Assembly: GCF_002251365.1 (NCBI RefSeq)
Contig: NZ_NPJH01000038.1
Location: 31,417-95,416 of the forward strand
Source of the DNA: Prevotella sp. P3-122
GTDB taxonomy: Bacteria > Bacteroidota > Bacteroidia > Bacteroidales > Bacteroidaceae
Length of the DNA stretch: 64,000 bases
Reading direction: 5' to 3'
Each line of letters begins with the position of its first letter. The first letter of the stretch is position 1. Below, piece after piece: positions 28,265 to 37,014 of the stretch. The notes under the pieces are model-generated. The model saw nothing but the letters and a program-made list of their open reading frames with translations. It ran no database searches and was not told where the DNA came from. The position numbers were made by a program, and so were the translations under genes.

Positions 28265-28324
28265 AATAAATTCGGATTTTAGTTGCTTATCTGTCACAAA
28301 GACACCTTCTGGGTATCCTTTTTG

Positions 28325-28355
28325 CAAAGATAGTGCAAACGAGTGAGATGTCAAA
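28325..28355 (-). promoter_or_regulatory. Promoter of the DUF1893 gene, fixes its start
   Basis: TATCTTTG (28325-28332) and TTTG (28352-28355) on the minus strand, 19-bp spacer. The transcript would start near 28318, which excludes the 28354 start codon. The remaining gap up to 28499 shows nothing else. Confidence 0.75.
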
Positions 28356-28499
28356 ACAAAAATGGCATTTTTTGTCTTTGCATTTCCGAGTGCCGCCTAT
28401 CTTTTTCAGAATAGCAAATAAAATCCGAATGTATGTAAATTATTCTAAATAGTTTCAGTAAGAGCCCGTCTTTCTTTTTCCTATTGTCTGTTGCCGCTA

Positions 28500-31085
28500 T
28501 TATCTGACAACCGTTTTCTTTCCACCTATTATATATATACCGGGTTGCTTGCCGTTGCTCCTGACACCCTGCAGGGTGTATATCGGCTCGTTGTCGGCAT
28601 TTACCGTCTCGCTCACACCCTTGATGGCTGTTGTCTGCTCTTTCAGGTAGCTGACATAGTCGGGCAGGAAGTAGCCTACGTGTGGAGGCTGGTTGTATGC
28701 GGTGTTCTGCCATGCTATGCCCATACGGTAGGTATGGTCGTGCATCAGGGTCGGCACGCGGTAGATGGTAGAGATGTTGGTTGTGAAGATATTTATCGTG
28801 CAGCCGTCGGAAGAGTCCCAGAGGAGTATTTCCTCGCGCCAGTCACCGAGGAGGTCGGCCTGCAGGTTAGGGGTTTTCTTGGTGCTATTGCATGTAGATG
28901 AGTTGCCGTAATCATATAGAGTCAGCAGTCTTGTCATGCTGCTGCCGCTCCATGTGTCCATGGTGTTGCCGTCGAGAAGCTCGTCCTGCAGGTCACCGTT
29001 CCAGTAGCAGCGGAAGTTGAGCGTTGTCGACTTGGTGCTTACCACCTCGTTTGCGGCATTGCGCTGGCTGCGGTCGTTGGATGACGAGAACTCATAGCCT
29101 CTGTTGGAGCTTATGATGTCCGATGCTATGCCTCGTCCGTTGTCAGCAGAGCCGTCGGCCTTGCAGATGACATCACCTGTAGCAGCGTCGTGCAGGTCCC
29201 ATCCGTATGGTGACTCCTCGTGAACGGTGAACACCTCCATGCCTGGCCTGTCTGGGTCGATGTCGCCCACGTGCAGGGCGTCGCCATGTCCGTAGCCTGT
29301 AGAGTAGAGCAGGGTGCCGTCATGGTTGATGGCCGATGCTCCCAGCGTAATCTCGTCGTTGCCGTCGCCGTCGTAGTCGCCTACGCTGAGGTTGTGGTTG
29401 CCGTTGCCGTAGGCAGTCCTGCTGCCGGTGATCTTTCCTTTAGGTATAGGAGCGTTGTATGTTACGGTAGTTCCATTGGCTGAGGTCACGCTATACTGTG
29501 TCTTCGAGAAAGAGGAGTGCAGCCACTTTGTTTGCAGCTCCTTGCCGTCGAAGCCTACAGCCCATACGTAGGAGTATGTGTAGTAGCCCCTCACCATTAT
29601 GGCCGACGGGTTGGCGTCGGGACCGTCTATGTATGCCACGGCGGCAAGATACCGCTCACCACGGTTGCCGTATTCCTTGTCGGTCTTTCCCGAGCGGTCG
29701 TCCCAGTTCTTGGTCCATCCATCCTCACCGCCAATGCCTCCGTTCCTGTTCGGATTGTAGTACACGGTATGTATCGCCTTGCCCGTCAGGCCTTCGAACA
29801 CCGTCAGCCACTCCTGTCCGCCCGTCACCTTGCCGCTGGTGTTGCGCCAGTCCTTGGTGTTATCCACGGTCTTGATGGTCTCGTCGGTAGCGGCCTCGCT
29901 GACATAGTTGCCATTGCCGTCCTTGCTGCCTGCCGCCGTCTTGCATATCAGTTCGGCCTTGCCGTCACCGTCGAAGTCGTAGACGAGGAACTGAGTGTAG
30001 TGTGCGCCCGCCCTGGTGTTTTGTCCGAGGTCTATGCGCCACAGCTTGGTGGGAGTCTCCGAGGTCATGTCGAGCTTGTATGCGTCAATGTATACGTTGC
30101 CCGTATATCCCGACTGTGAGTTGTCCTTCGAGTTCGACGGGTCCCATTTCACGATAAGCTCATACTGTCCGTCACCGTCCACGTCGCCAACAGAGCAGTC
30201 GTTGGGCGAGTATGTGTACTGAGCTCCGTCCAAGGTGCCACCCGCCGGGCGGTCAAGAGTCTGGCGCAGGTAGATGTTGCTCCATGGTGTCACGGGCTTT
30301 GTGCGATCCACCTCCACGTCATTCACCTTTGCCACAATCTCGTAGCTGTTGGTCTTTGCGCCGTAGGTGTCGGTATAGTTGGAAACCGTGAGGTCGCGCT
30401 TGATGGTGCTTCCGTCCCTTACGATGTCGAACTTCGTCTGCAGGTCGTCAGTACCGAGAAATCTCCAGCTGAGGAAAATACCCTTGCCGCTCGATGCGGG
30501 CAATGCCACTGGTGCGCGGTCTATCTTCTCCATCTGCGACACTGGGGTGTAGAACAGGTTGTTGTTGCGGCCCTGCGTAAGGTCGTCGGCAGGAACGTCA
30601 GCAGGATTGTAGTCGTAGAGGCGTAGCGTCCATACCACCTGCTTGCCTTGCGGAGTGAATGTCAGCGTACCAGTAGCGGCCTCGACAAGTGTCACGCTGC
30701 GTGTTACGGGGACGGTAGAGCCGTTGGCGGTCTTTTGCGGGAATACTATTGCTGTGGCAGAGTATTCCTTGCCGTTAAGCTCGCCCAGATAGCTGTCCAC
30801 GTCGGGATAGTTGTCGTAGCCGTATATCTCGACGTGCTTCACCGATACTCCCTCGGGCAGGGTGATAGTGTATTGCAGTCCGGCAGAGTATTTGATGCCT
30901 CCGTTAGCAGCCTGGTAGGTTTTAGACGCATCAGAGGCCATCACTGAGAAGCCTCCTTGGAAACTCCATGGGCCAACGGCACCTGATGACGCCGAGCAGG
31001 TGGCTGCCGACAGCTCGTAGATGTTGTTTGCGCTCATGCCCAATGATGTGCAGAGCAGCATAAGTGATAATAGTAGTTTTCTCAT
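28500..31085 (-). CDS. Rhamnogalacturonan lyase, PL11 family
   Basis: 861 residues with a signal peptide (MRKLLLSLMLLCTSLGMSA). After an N-terminal carbohydrate-binding-like region (about 20-165) comes the PL11 eight-bladed propeller. It has repeated calcium-binding loops of the DxDGDGxxE type (VGDVDGDGQYELIV, VYDFDGDGKAELIC, VGDYDGDGNDEITL) and the IYLRQTLDRPAGG segment. It cleaves the rhamnogalacturonan-I backbone. The C-terminal TLQGVRSNGKQPGIYIIGGKK is a type IX-like sorting tail, suggesting surface display. It lies 31 bp behind the pectate lyase gene in the same direction. Confidence 0.9.
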   Translation of the reverse strand: MRKLLLSLMLLCTSLGMSANNIYELSAATCSASSGAVGPWSFQGGFSVMASDASKTYQAANGGIKYSAGLQYTITLPEGVSVKHVEIYGYDNYPDVDSYLGELNGKEYSATAIVFPQKTANGSTVPVTRSVTLVEAATGTLTFTPQGKQVVWTLRLYDYNPADVPADDLTQGRNNNLFYTPVSQMEKIDRAPVALPASSGKGIFLSWRFLGTDDLQTKFDIVRDGSTIKRDLTVSNYTDTYGAKTNSYEIVAKVNDVEVDRTKPVTPWSNIYLRQTLDRPAGGTLDGAQYTYSPNDCSVGDVDGDGQYELIVKWDPSNSKDNSQSGYTGNVYIDAYKLDMTSETPTKLWRIDLGQNTRAGAHYTQFLVYDFDGDGKAELICKTAAGSKDGNGNYVSEAATDETIKTVDNTKDWRNTSGKVTGGQEWLTVFEGLTGKAIHTVYYNPNRNGGIGGEDGWTKNWDDRSGKTDKEYGNRGERYLAAVAYIDGPDANPSAIMVRGYYTYSYVWAVGFDGKELQTKWLHSSFSKTQYSVTSANGTTVTYNAPIPKGKITGSRTAYGNGNHNLSVGDYDGDGNDEITLGASAINHDGTLLYSTGYGHGDALHVGDIDPDRPGMEVFTVHEESPYGWDLHDAATGDVICKADGSADNGRGIASDIISSNRGYEFSSSNDRSQRNAANEVVSTKSTTLNFRCYWNGDLQDELLDGNTMDTWSGSSMTRLLTLYDYGNSSTCNSTKKTPNLQADLLGDWREEILLWDSSDGCTINIFTTNISTIYRVPTLMHDHTYRMGIAWQNTAYNQPPHVGYFLPDYVSYLKEQTTAIKGVSETVNADNEPIYTLQGVRSNGKQPGIYIIGGKKTVVR

Positions 31086-31115
31086 ATTATGTTTTTGTAG
31101 ATTTTATGTGTTGCG

Positions 31116-33254
31116 TTATTCTTCCAGCGGCTCTATCTTAACGAGGAACAGGTTCACCGACTTGTCTTTGGCCAGCGTGTGCGTGCCAGCGTCGAGAGTT
31201 GTCGTGTAGGTGTTGCCCGTGCCCGTAATCTTCTCTCCGTCAATCTTCAGCGACGCTGTCTCTGCGGCACCGAAGTAGAAGGTTACCTTTGACTTTGCTG
31301 CCAGTGTGAACGACACCTGCGTTGACGACTCCATCTTCAGACAAGTGGAGTAGGTCACTCCGTCAACGGTAATCTCTCCCTTTGAGCTGCTGCCGTTGCC
31401 TGTAACGGTGAAAACGGATGAGCTGGGCTGTCCGTCAGCACCGAACGATACCAGCAGAACCTCAGAGGGGTCTACGGACTGTTCTGGGTCAGAAGGCTCG
31501 TCAGGAGTCTCGGGAATCTCTGTCTCGCTACCGAAGATGCCCTTTAGCGAGGTGGTGTATGCCTGCAGTGCAGACATCAGTGCGGTGTTCACTCCGTAAT
31601 CAGTATCGTCTGTCGCATTGTCGAATGTCCATTTGAGGTCACCATGGTTCAGTCGTCCCGCACCATAGTAGCCCGTAACTCTCTGGGGCACGTCCTTGGC
31701 CTCGCAAGGCTGGTAGCCGTACATCAGCTCTGTGTCGGTATCGAAGTTGTTGTATGGTGTTCCGCCATGGTTGGTAACTATGGTCTCGGGAACCTTTTCC
31801 AGTCTGCTTGCAGTCTCGTAGGCGTCGAAGCTCGTGGGGTTGCTCTGCCATGTGGTGTAGTTGCTTGCGCTTAGTCCTGTCCTTACATTTGCAAACGACT
31901 TTATGAAGCCGCCGTCCTCGCCGGAGAAGGTTGTCTTCACCGACCCGCTCGTTGCCTCTGGATCGTGTCCCTGCCTGGCCATGAGCATGGGGTATTTGCA
32001 GTTTCTGAAATAGTTTGCCTCTACGAATGCACTCGACCCCATTGTCGTTCCTACGCCGTATTTGGCATTGCCGTCGTAGTAGTTGTTCCACAGGTGTACC
32101 GTCATGGTGCGTATGCGCGGATGCCGCGAGTCGCTATGGTCGAACCAGTTGTCGTGGTAGCTGATATAGTTCGGTCCCGTCTCCGATGTCATGCCGCAGA
32201 GCGATGACTTGCCGCTGTCGAAGAAGTGGCACGACGCAATGGTGATATACTGTGAGTCGCCCTTCAGGTCAACGGTGCCGTCGCCCTTCGCCTGGTCGGA
32301 GTCGCTGCCGGCCTGTCCATAGAAGAGGTCTATGTTGTGAACCCATATGTGTCTGTTCTTGGTGTCGAGCGATATGGCGTCGTCCATACACAGAATGTTG
32401 CCGAAGTTGCGCAGCTCCACGCTGACAGCATTCCTTACCAGGATGCCAAAGCCATACAGGGTGGCATCGTCACCGATACCCTCGATGGTGATGTTCAGGG
32501 TGGTATACCCGGAGTTGCCTTTCACCTGCAGTCCCTCGGCAGAGCTGCCCAGCGTTCCCATGTCCTCCTTCTTGAGCAGTCCTATCACCCTCACGCATAG
32601 CGGAGTAGAGGCCAGGGTGCCCTTGCTGTATGACGTGAGCAGCGGCTGCAGCTCAGCGGCATTCTCCTTCGTTATGTACACCACCTTGGCATTGGCCTTC
32701 AGCGTACCGTCGTTGTTGTATGCTCCGATGCCCTCGCTACGGCCATGATGGGCAAAGCCGTCACGGTTGTAGGGCACCACCTTTAGCCCTTCCGCTGTCG
32801 AGGCGTCGCCCTCGCTGTCGTCTTCGTATACGGGCACAACCTTCAGACTGTAGGTGCTTGCGCGAAGTCCCACTACGTCTACACGTCCGTATGTGCCGTA
32901 GTCTCTTACCAGCTGTCCGTCCACCTTGTGGTAGTCGGCCTCGTCGTCACTTTTTACGTAAGCATTGTAGCTTTTCGCACCCTCTGCAAGCCTGAACTTC
33001 GCATACAGGCTCTCGTGCCATCCGCGAGCCTCGGTGATGAGGTTGTTGGCCACGGGAGCAGGCTCGTCCGCACGTGTGCCTATGGCAAGCACCATGTCCT
33101 TGTAGGTGTCGGTACCGTGAGTGGTAGTGACAGTGACGGTGTTGGTATCATCGTCAATCTCTACTGCCTCCACCTCTGTTTCATCATAAACTTTCTCGGT
33201 GCCGTCGGCGAAAGTCAGCACGAGCGACATCAGCAGGTATAGTATTTGATTCAT
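31116..33254 (-). CDS. Pectate lyase, PL1 family
   Basis: 712 residues. The parallel beta-helix core carries the PL1 hallmarks WFDHSDSRHPRIR (the DH-x-RxPxxR catalytic Arg region) and HLWNNYYDGN. It breaks polygalacturonate by beta-elimination in a calcium-dependent way. The N-terminus is odd: a short hydrophobic start (MNQILYLLMSLVLT) runs directly into FADGTEKVYDETEVEAVEID, a module also seen in the next upstream protein. A fibronectin-like segment precedes the helix and a small C-terminal beta domain follows. It is the middle gene of a three-gene pectin unit. Confidence 0.9.
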   Translation of the reverse strand: MNQILYLLMSLVLTFADGTEKVYDETEVEAVEIDDDTNTVTVTTTHGTDTYKDMVLAIGTRADEPAPVANNLITEARGWHESLYAKFRLAEGAKSYNAYVKSDDEADYHKVDGQLVRDYGTYGRVDVVGLRASTYSLKVVPVYEDDSEGDASTAEGLKVVPYNRDGFAHHGRSEGIGAYNNDGTLKANAKVVYITKENAAELQPLLTSYSKGTLASTPLCVRVIGLLKKEDMGTLGSSAEGLQVKGNSGYTTLNITIEGIGDDATLYGFGILVRNAVSVELRNFGNILCMDDAISLDTKNRHIWVHNIDLFYGQAGSDSDQAKGDGTVDLKGDSQYITIASCHFFDSGKSSLCGMTSETGPNYISYHDNWFDHSDSRHPRIRTMTVHLWNNYYDGNAKYGVGTTMGSSAFVEANYFRNCKYPMLMARQGHDPEATSGSVKTTFSGEDGGFIKSFANVRTGLSASNYTTWQSNPTSFDAYETASRLEKVPETIVTNHGGTPYNNFDTDTELMYGYQPCEAKDVPQRVTGYYGAGRLNHGDLKWTFDNATDDTDYGVNTALMSALQAYTTSLKGIFGSETEIPETPDEPSDPEQSVDPSEVLLVSFGADGQPSSSVFTVTGNGSSSKGEITVDGVTYSTCLKMESSTQVSFTLAAKSKVTFYFGAAETASLKIDGEKITGTGNTYTTTLDAGTHTLAKDKSVNLFLVKIEPLEE

Positions 33255-33340
33255 ATCTTTCTGTTTGTTTTAGTTTTTAGTCTGTTGATTATTTCTTATC
33301 GCAAGTTCGAGGTTCCTGGGACTTTCTATCCCCCGTCGTG

Positions 33341-33700
33341 CTATCTTCCTTCCTTTCCCCTCACAATTTTCTTTCCGTCCTTAATGTATACGCCCTTGTG
33401 TGCAGGCTTGTACACCTTGACGCCGCCTATGGTATGGCATTGTCCGGTAATATTCTTGCCCACTGTTGTGTTCTTGATAGCCGTTGTGTTGATGTTGCTT
33501 ATGTACACGGCAAAAGCCGAGCGGTCGACGGTCTGGGTATTGCCGTCGGCAAAGGTTATGACAGCGTTGTCACCCTGGAACGCTATCTTACGTACACTAT
33601 TGTCCACTTTGCCGCCCTGTATAACAACCGTCTGTTTCTGGTCGGCCATCGCTGACGCAGCCAATGACATGGCAGCGAAAAGTAAAAGTTTTCTTATCAT
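33341..33700 (-). CDS. Small secreted protein with a type IX-like tail, first gene of the pectin unit
   Basis: I chose the ATG at 33700 (MIRKLLLFAAMSLAASAMADQ), giving 119 residues with a clear signal peptide; the upstream in-frame ATG adds nine residues ahead of it. The middle (VRKIAFQGDNAVITFADGNTQTVD) resembles the start of the adjacent pectate lyase. The end (KGVYIKDGKKIVRG) looks like a sorting tail. Between them there is hardly room for a catalytic domain. A TAATTTTG box at 33725-33732 may drive the three-gene unit. Confidence 0.65.
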   Translation of the reverse strand: MIRKLLLFAAMSLAASAMADQKQTVVIQGGKVDNSVRKIAFQGDNAVITFADGNTQTVDRSAFAVYISNINTTAIKNTTVGKNITGQCHTIGGVKVYKPAHKGVYIKDGKKIVRGKEGR

Positions 33701-33944
33701 GATTGTATAGGTATACTTTTTCGGCAAAATTACTATTTTTATTCTTATATATAATAATATGTGTGATAAAACAACACGAAAACGTTTGCGAATATCGCCA
33801 GTAAGCTACATCTGATTAACTCACCTTTCAGCGGTTGGAAATCTCCAGTGAGATGATTGAAATGAAACAGAATTAATTATTTCCTTTTTACATAAACGGA
33901 ATGTTAATATTGTGTTACAATATAATGAAATAAGTGTGAAACTT

Positions 33945-33974
33945 GTTGGGTTAGTATGGTTTTTATTATCTTTG
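33945..33974 (+). promoter_or_regulatory. Promoter-like boxes before the fused remnant gene
   Basis: TATCTTTG at 33967-33974 with a GTTG at 33945-33948, 18-bp spacer. The region 33728-33944 otherwise shows nothing. Confidence 0.5.
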
Positions 33975-34030
33975 CAGCGATGTGTGAATGAAAACCGTGA
34001 GGCTATCAAGGTTAAGTATGTAATAATAGC

Positions 34031-34312
34031 ATGAAGATGGACATAAAAAAGTATAAAAGTCCGTTGTTGGTAATTGTCATTTGCTTTATAGCTTTCTTTG
34101 TGAACAATGATGTCATTGTGCCTGATATTATGGAGTCGCGCAATATCGTCACTGCTCGCGAGATGGTGTATGACGGTCATTGGATAGTGAGCCTCGCAGG
34201 GTCGCTGACCATAGTGAGCTATGCGCTGATACGGCATGACATAGTGCTCATTGTCGGGCAGTCGTTCGGCATCGTGGCATATACCCGAAACCTGATGCTG
34301 CTCAGGAAGTGA
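34031..34312 (+). pseudogene. In-frame fusion of two truncated genes (ArnT-like transferase start, LAB_N-like end)
   Basis: The 93-residue product starts like a dolichyl-phosphate-mannose/ArnT-type membrane glycosyltransferase (NNDVIVPDIMESRN...AREMVYDGHWIV). It then switches without a break to the last third of a lipid-A-disaccharide-synthase N-terminal-like protein (LAGSLTIVSYALIRHDIV...GQSFGIVAYTRNL). Both families are normally longer, and their genes are often neighbours in this phylum. The simplest reading is a deletion that joined them near codon 52. A promoter is present, so the peptide may still be made. Confidence 0.6.
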
Positions 34313-34360
34313 GAGCAGCTCTGCCCTTCGACCTGAATGGTGACAAAATGGGTGTAAAAA

Positions 34361-34392
34361 TTTGCTTATGTCCGCAAAGTTTTATACCTTTG
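34361..34392 (+). promoter_or_regulatory. Promoter in front of the toxin/immunity array
   Basis: TTTG (34361-34364) and TACCTTTG (34385-34392), 20-bp spacer. The transcript would start near 34400, within a toxin-tail remnant, and run into the first immunity gene. Confidence 0.7.
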
Positions 34393-34411
34393 CGTTATTA
34401 ATATAAACTAA

Positions 34412-34489
34412 TCGAAATATGGAAGGAAATATCACAATGCCTCAAATAATTATTTCGGAAATATTGCTCCTTATACTGGGGCATTTTAA
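34412..34489 (+). pseudogene. Orphan C-terminal tail of a polymorphic toxin (unit 1)
   Basis: The frame has no start codon and reads GRKYHNASNNYFGNIAPYTG before its stop. The same ending, GRTYHQKANKIFGNIAPYTG, closes the larger toxin fragment at 36012-36246. In both cases a gene of the same immunity-like family starts 11 bp later. This is the layout of displaced toxin/immunity cassettes, where only the last residues of the toxin survive. Confidence 0.6.
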
Positions 34490-34500
34490 AAAATATTACC

Positions 34501-35001
34501 ATGGAAGAATTGGAGTTTTATAAAGAGTGGTGCTTAATCATGTACGATTATGCATGTAATTATTTTATTAATGATTGTATTGATAAAAATGAAATACCGA
34601 ACATCAAAAAAGATTTTGAAAAAATGCAAAACGATATTATCAAATTCTATAGAAACGGAAATCTCAGGAAGTTAAAAGAATGGTTTTCCTATGGAAATGA
34701 ATTGCGTCCATCTCCTTCAGATAAAGAATATCCAATCCTCAACGCCCGCCTTCGTGCGGCCTGTGGCAAAGACCTGCGTGACTTCGACAAGAAACGATTG
34801 GATAAGGTGAGAAAGATAGAGGAGAGAGGGTATATAAAGACCAACAGCGAATACTATCAGATACGCAACCACATCGACTATCTTGAAGCTACAAATGGCA
34901 CGGACGAGGAAATCATAAAATTCGACACTATGATAAGCCTCTATGAGGAGAAAATAAGAGAGAAGATGGAGAAACAGAAGAAAAAGAGGGACAGACCCTG
35001 A
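34501..35001 (+). CDS. Putative immunity protein, family 1, copy A
   Basis: 166 residues, cytoplasmic, mostly helical and charged, ending in a lysine-rich coil (EKMEKQKKKRDRP). The second half (from PILNARLRAACGKD) is identical in amino acids to copy B at 36258-36761 until the last residues, while the first 75 residues are only moderately alike. It starts 11 bp after a toxin tail, which supports an immunity role. I know no named family for it. The 3' end breaks off at the same base where the next fragment begins, showing a recombination joint. Confidence 0.6.
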   Translation: MEELEFYKEWCLIMYDYACNYFINDCIDKNEIPNIKKDFEKMQNDIIKFYRNGNLRKLKEWFSYGNELRPSPSDKEYPILNARLRAACGKDLRDFDKKRLDKVRKIEERGYIKTNSEYYQIRNHIDYLEATNGTDEEIIKFDTMISLYEEKIREKMEKQKKKRDRP

Positions 35002-35294
35002 AAGGTAATGACGGTCGCAATTACTTCATGTTTGCAAAAGGTCTTAGAAATTATTTCTATAGGAAATGGGGAATACCAAGAGTGTATGACTACGTAAAGA
35101 ATCCTAATATAAATCTACAGAATGGTGTCGTTTCGCAATCAGGTTTCGAAGGTGCAATAACTGGACATGTGGAATATTTCTATAAAGGGCATGACGGGCA
35201 TTGGAATTCTATAGATGGACAACTCGAGGGAGGAGCATTTGCGTATTATTATAAAAAAGCCATAACAGAATTATGGAAATGTGGATTTAAATAA
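35001..35294 (+). pseudogene. Orphan toxin C-terminal fragment (unit 2)
   Basis: An open frame without a convincing start runs KGNDGRNYFMFAKGLRNYF and later GHVEYFYKGHDGHWNS, ending at 35294. An ATG at 35028 exists, but homology-like text starts before it. KGNDGRNYF resembles the junction seen near the end of Rhs/polymorphic toxin carriers. It begins exactly at the joint after copy A and is followed by a lipoprotein gene, so I read it as the toxin half of a second cassette. The toxin activity is not recognisable. Confidence 0.45.
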
Positions 35295-35307
35295 AATAAT
35301 AAGACGT

Positions 35308-36015
35308 ATGATTATCTCAAAACTATTAAATGAAATCTTGATAATAATGTTGCTAATTTTAGTTCCTGTTTCATGCGTAAATAAAAACAAGCAAAATGAA
35401 ACTCATTTAATTGCTGTAACTTACAGAGGTTATGAAGATAAGACATATTACCTTATAAAAGGTGATACGGTTTCAAGCATTTGTTTTTCTACTTTTAAGT
35501 ACTCAAATGGAACATATGACATAATTGGTGACGGCATTGACTCAATATATTGCAAAAGGAAAATTCCCGAGCTTAAAAACAAAACATTTAATCACAGAAA
35601 AGGACATGTTAGTGACGAGCTAATATCTGAACTTTCAACTTTTTTAAGTCTGGCAAAAGATGAATTAAATTTTGATTCTATTAGGGGTATAACGTTTAGA
35701 GGTGCTGATGTCTTTGATGTTACTGTAGCCTTGTCTAATGATTTTGCATGCCATAAATGTGATAATGTTTATAAACGCATAAAAGAATTCATGGATAAAA
35801 TTCCCCTCAAAGATAAAATGAATGTGGTTTTGAAACCATACAATATTGAAGTTTCATCCATTATCTTAGATTATGATAGTAAAGTTTTAAAAAGAAATAC
35901 AAAAGAACACCATATGAACAGTGCAGATTATGGTTATTCCGGTGCTGTTCCACAAGAGTATTCATATGTGTTTTGGCTGAGAGCAATAATAGAAAGTCGT
36001 TTGATGGCAGAATGA
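35308..36015 (+). CDS. Lipoprotein, putative immunity protein of unit 2
   Basis: 235 residues from the ATG at 35308 (MIISKLLNEILIIMLLILVPVSC), which gives a lipoprotein signal with PVSC; an upstream in-frame start adds nine residues. The mature part is AT-rich and unlike any family I know. Genes placed directly after toxin ends in this region are probable immunity genes, and a lipoprotein would protect against a toxin acting in the periplasm. Its stop overlaps the start of the next toxin fragment, so the C-terminus may have been reshaped by the joint. Confidence 0.5.
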   Translation: MIISKLLNEILIIMLLILVPVSCVNKNKQNETHLIAVTYRGYEDKTYYLIKGDTVSSICFSTFKYSNGTYDIIGDGIDSIYCKRKIPELKNKTFNHRKGHVSDELISELSTFLSLAKDELNFDSIRGITFRGADVFDVTVALSNDFACHKCDNVYKRIKEFMDKIPLKDKMNVVLKPYNIEVSSIILDYDSKVLKRNTKEHHMNSADYGYSGAVPQEYSYVFWLRAIIESRLMAE

Positions 36016-36246
36016 AGTATGAGGTATTTGGCAAGCCTGTAGTTGATAGATGTGCTATTGGTTTTGAAGGTAAAATGGCCATTAGGGGACGAGAACAGCA
36101 ACTTATTGATTATCATGGAGGAATTGGAAACAAAAAAAGTAGCAAATAAAATTAGAGGGGTTGCAAAATGGAATCCTGCAGGAAGAACTTATCATCAAAA
36201 AGCAAATAAAATATTTGGGAACATAGCACCTTACACAGGTTATTAA
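36012..36246 (+). pseudogene. Toxin C-terminal fragment with a frameshift in an A7 run (unit 3)
   Basis: The first frame reads KYEVFGKPVVDRCAIGFEG then MAIRGREQQLIDYHGG, the usual text of a Bacteroidota toxin end, and hits a stop at 36147. The continuation NKIRGVAKWNPAGRTYHQ...FGNIAPYTGY lies in the +1 frame. Losing one A from the run at 36132-36138 joins both parts perfectly. No N-terminal carrier is present. The immunity-like copy B starts 11 bp after the end. Confidence 0.65.
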
Positions 36247-36257
36247 ATTTATATATT

Positions 36258-36761
36258 ATGGACGAGTTAACATTTTACAAAGAATGGAATTTAATCATGT
36301 ACGATTTTACATACAATTGTAGTATTCGTTCTGAGAACGATGAGAGTTTACGTGAAGAATATCGAAGAGATTTTGAGAATATAAAAAACAAAATTATCGA
36401 ATTTTACAACAATGGTAATCTCAGAATGCTAAAAAGGTGGTTTAAGTATGCCAATGAAATGATACCATTTCCGGACGAGCCTGAATATCCAATCCTCAAC
36501 GCCCGCCTTCGTGCGGCCTGTGGCAAAGACCTGCGTGACTTCGACAAGAAACGATTGGATAAGGTGAGAAAGATAGAGGAGAGAGGGTATATAAAGACCA
36601 ACAGCGAATACTATCAGATACGCAACCACATCGACTATCTTGAAGCTACAAATGGCACGGACGAGGAAATCATAAAGTTCGACACTATGATAAGCCTCTA
36701 TGAGGAGAAAATAAGAGAGAAGATGGAGAAACAGAAGAAAAAGAGGGACAGGCAAGAATAA
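36258..36761 (+). CDS. Putative immunity protein, family 1, copy B
   Basis: 167 residues, the paralogue of the gene at 34501. Its 3' part (36483-36751) matches 34726-34994 at 268 of 269 bases, while the 5' parts are diverged. The N-terminus opens MDELTFYKEWNLIMYDF against MEELEFYKEWCLIMYDY in copy A. It follows the toxin fragment of unit 3 by 11 bp and is the likely cognate immunity gene. A diverged front half with a frozen back half fits specificity lying in the N-terminus, or recent gene conversion. Confidence 0.6.
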   Translation: MDELTFYKEWNLIMYDFTYNCSIRSENDESLREEYRRDFENIKNKIIEFYNNGNLRMLKRWFKYANEMIPFPDEPEYPILNARLRAACGKDLRDFDKKRLDKVRKIEERGYIKTNSEYYQIRNHIDYLEATNGTDEEIIKFDTMISLYEEKIREKMEKQKKKRDRQE

Positions 36762-36926
36762 TATGCCTATTTAGTAGCAGTATATACTGGCGACATAGGC
36801 ATCATAGGCGGAGACTGGTACACAAGGATGGCTCTGCACTTAATCTCTGACGGAACAATGGAGGCTTTGCAGGGTCATAGGGACAGGCGCCTTGGTTCAC
36901 TCTTTCGGGTCGATGAACGTGTCCCT
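36760..36926 (+). pseudogene. Remnant of the toxin pre-domain, duplicated near 37.8 kb
   Basis: The frame GDIGIIGGDWYTRMALHLISDGTMEALQG is the same as part of the toxin end at 37728-38546. Bases 36806-36874 match 37811-37879 with one difference. It then runs into a dispersed repeat (GGTCATAGGGACAGGCGCC) whose second copy lies at 37669-37723. There is no start codon, so it is a displaced piece. Confidence 0.6.
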
Positions 36927-36978
36927 GTGGTTCTGATTCAGATTCATGATGATTATCTACTGAAAAAAACATCCGGCA

Positions 36979-37010
36979 GTTGCATGATTGGACAACTTTT
37001 GCTATCTTTG
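36979..37010 (+). promoter_or_regulatory. Promoter of higBA, possibly leaderless
   Basis: TATCTTTG (37003-37010) with GTTG (36979-36982), 20-bp spacer. The box ends only four bases before the ATG at 37015, so the transcript may start at or almost at the start codon. Confidence 0.6.
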
Positions 37011-37014
37011 CACC

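Noticed and set aside
34420..34524. ATG frame MEGNITMPQIIISEILLLILG overlapping the first toxin tail
   Set aside because: The hydrophobic text is a by-product of the frame next to the real toxin-tail frame, which is matched by the fragment at 36 kb.
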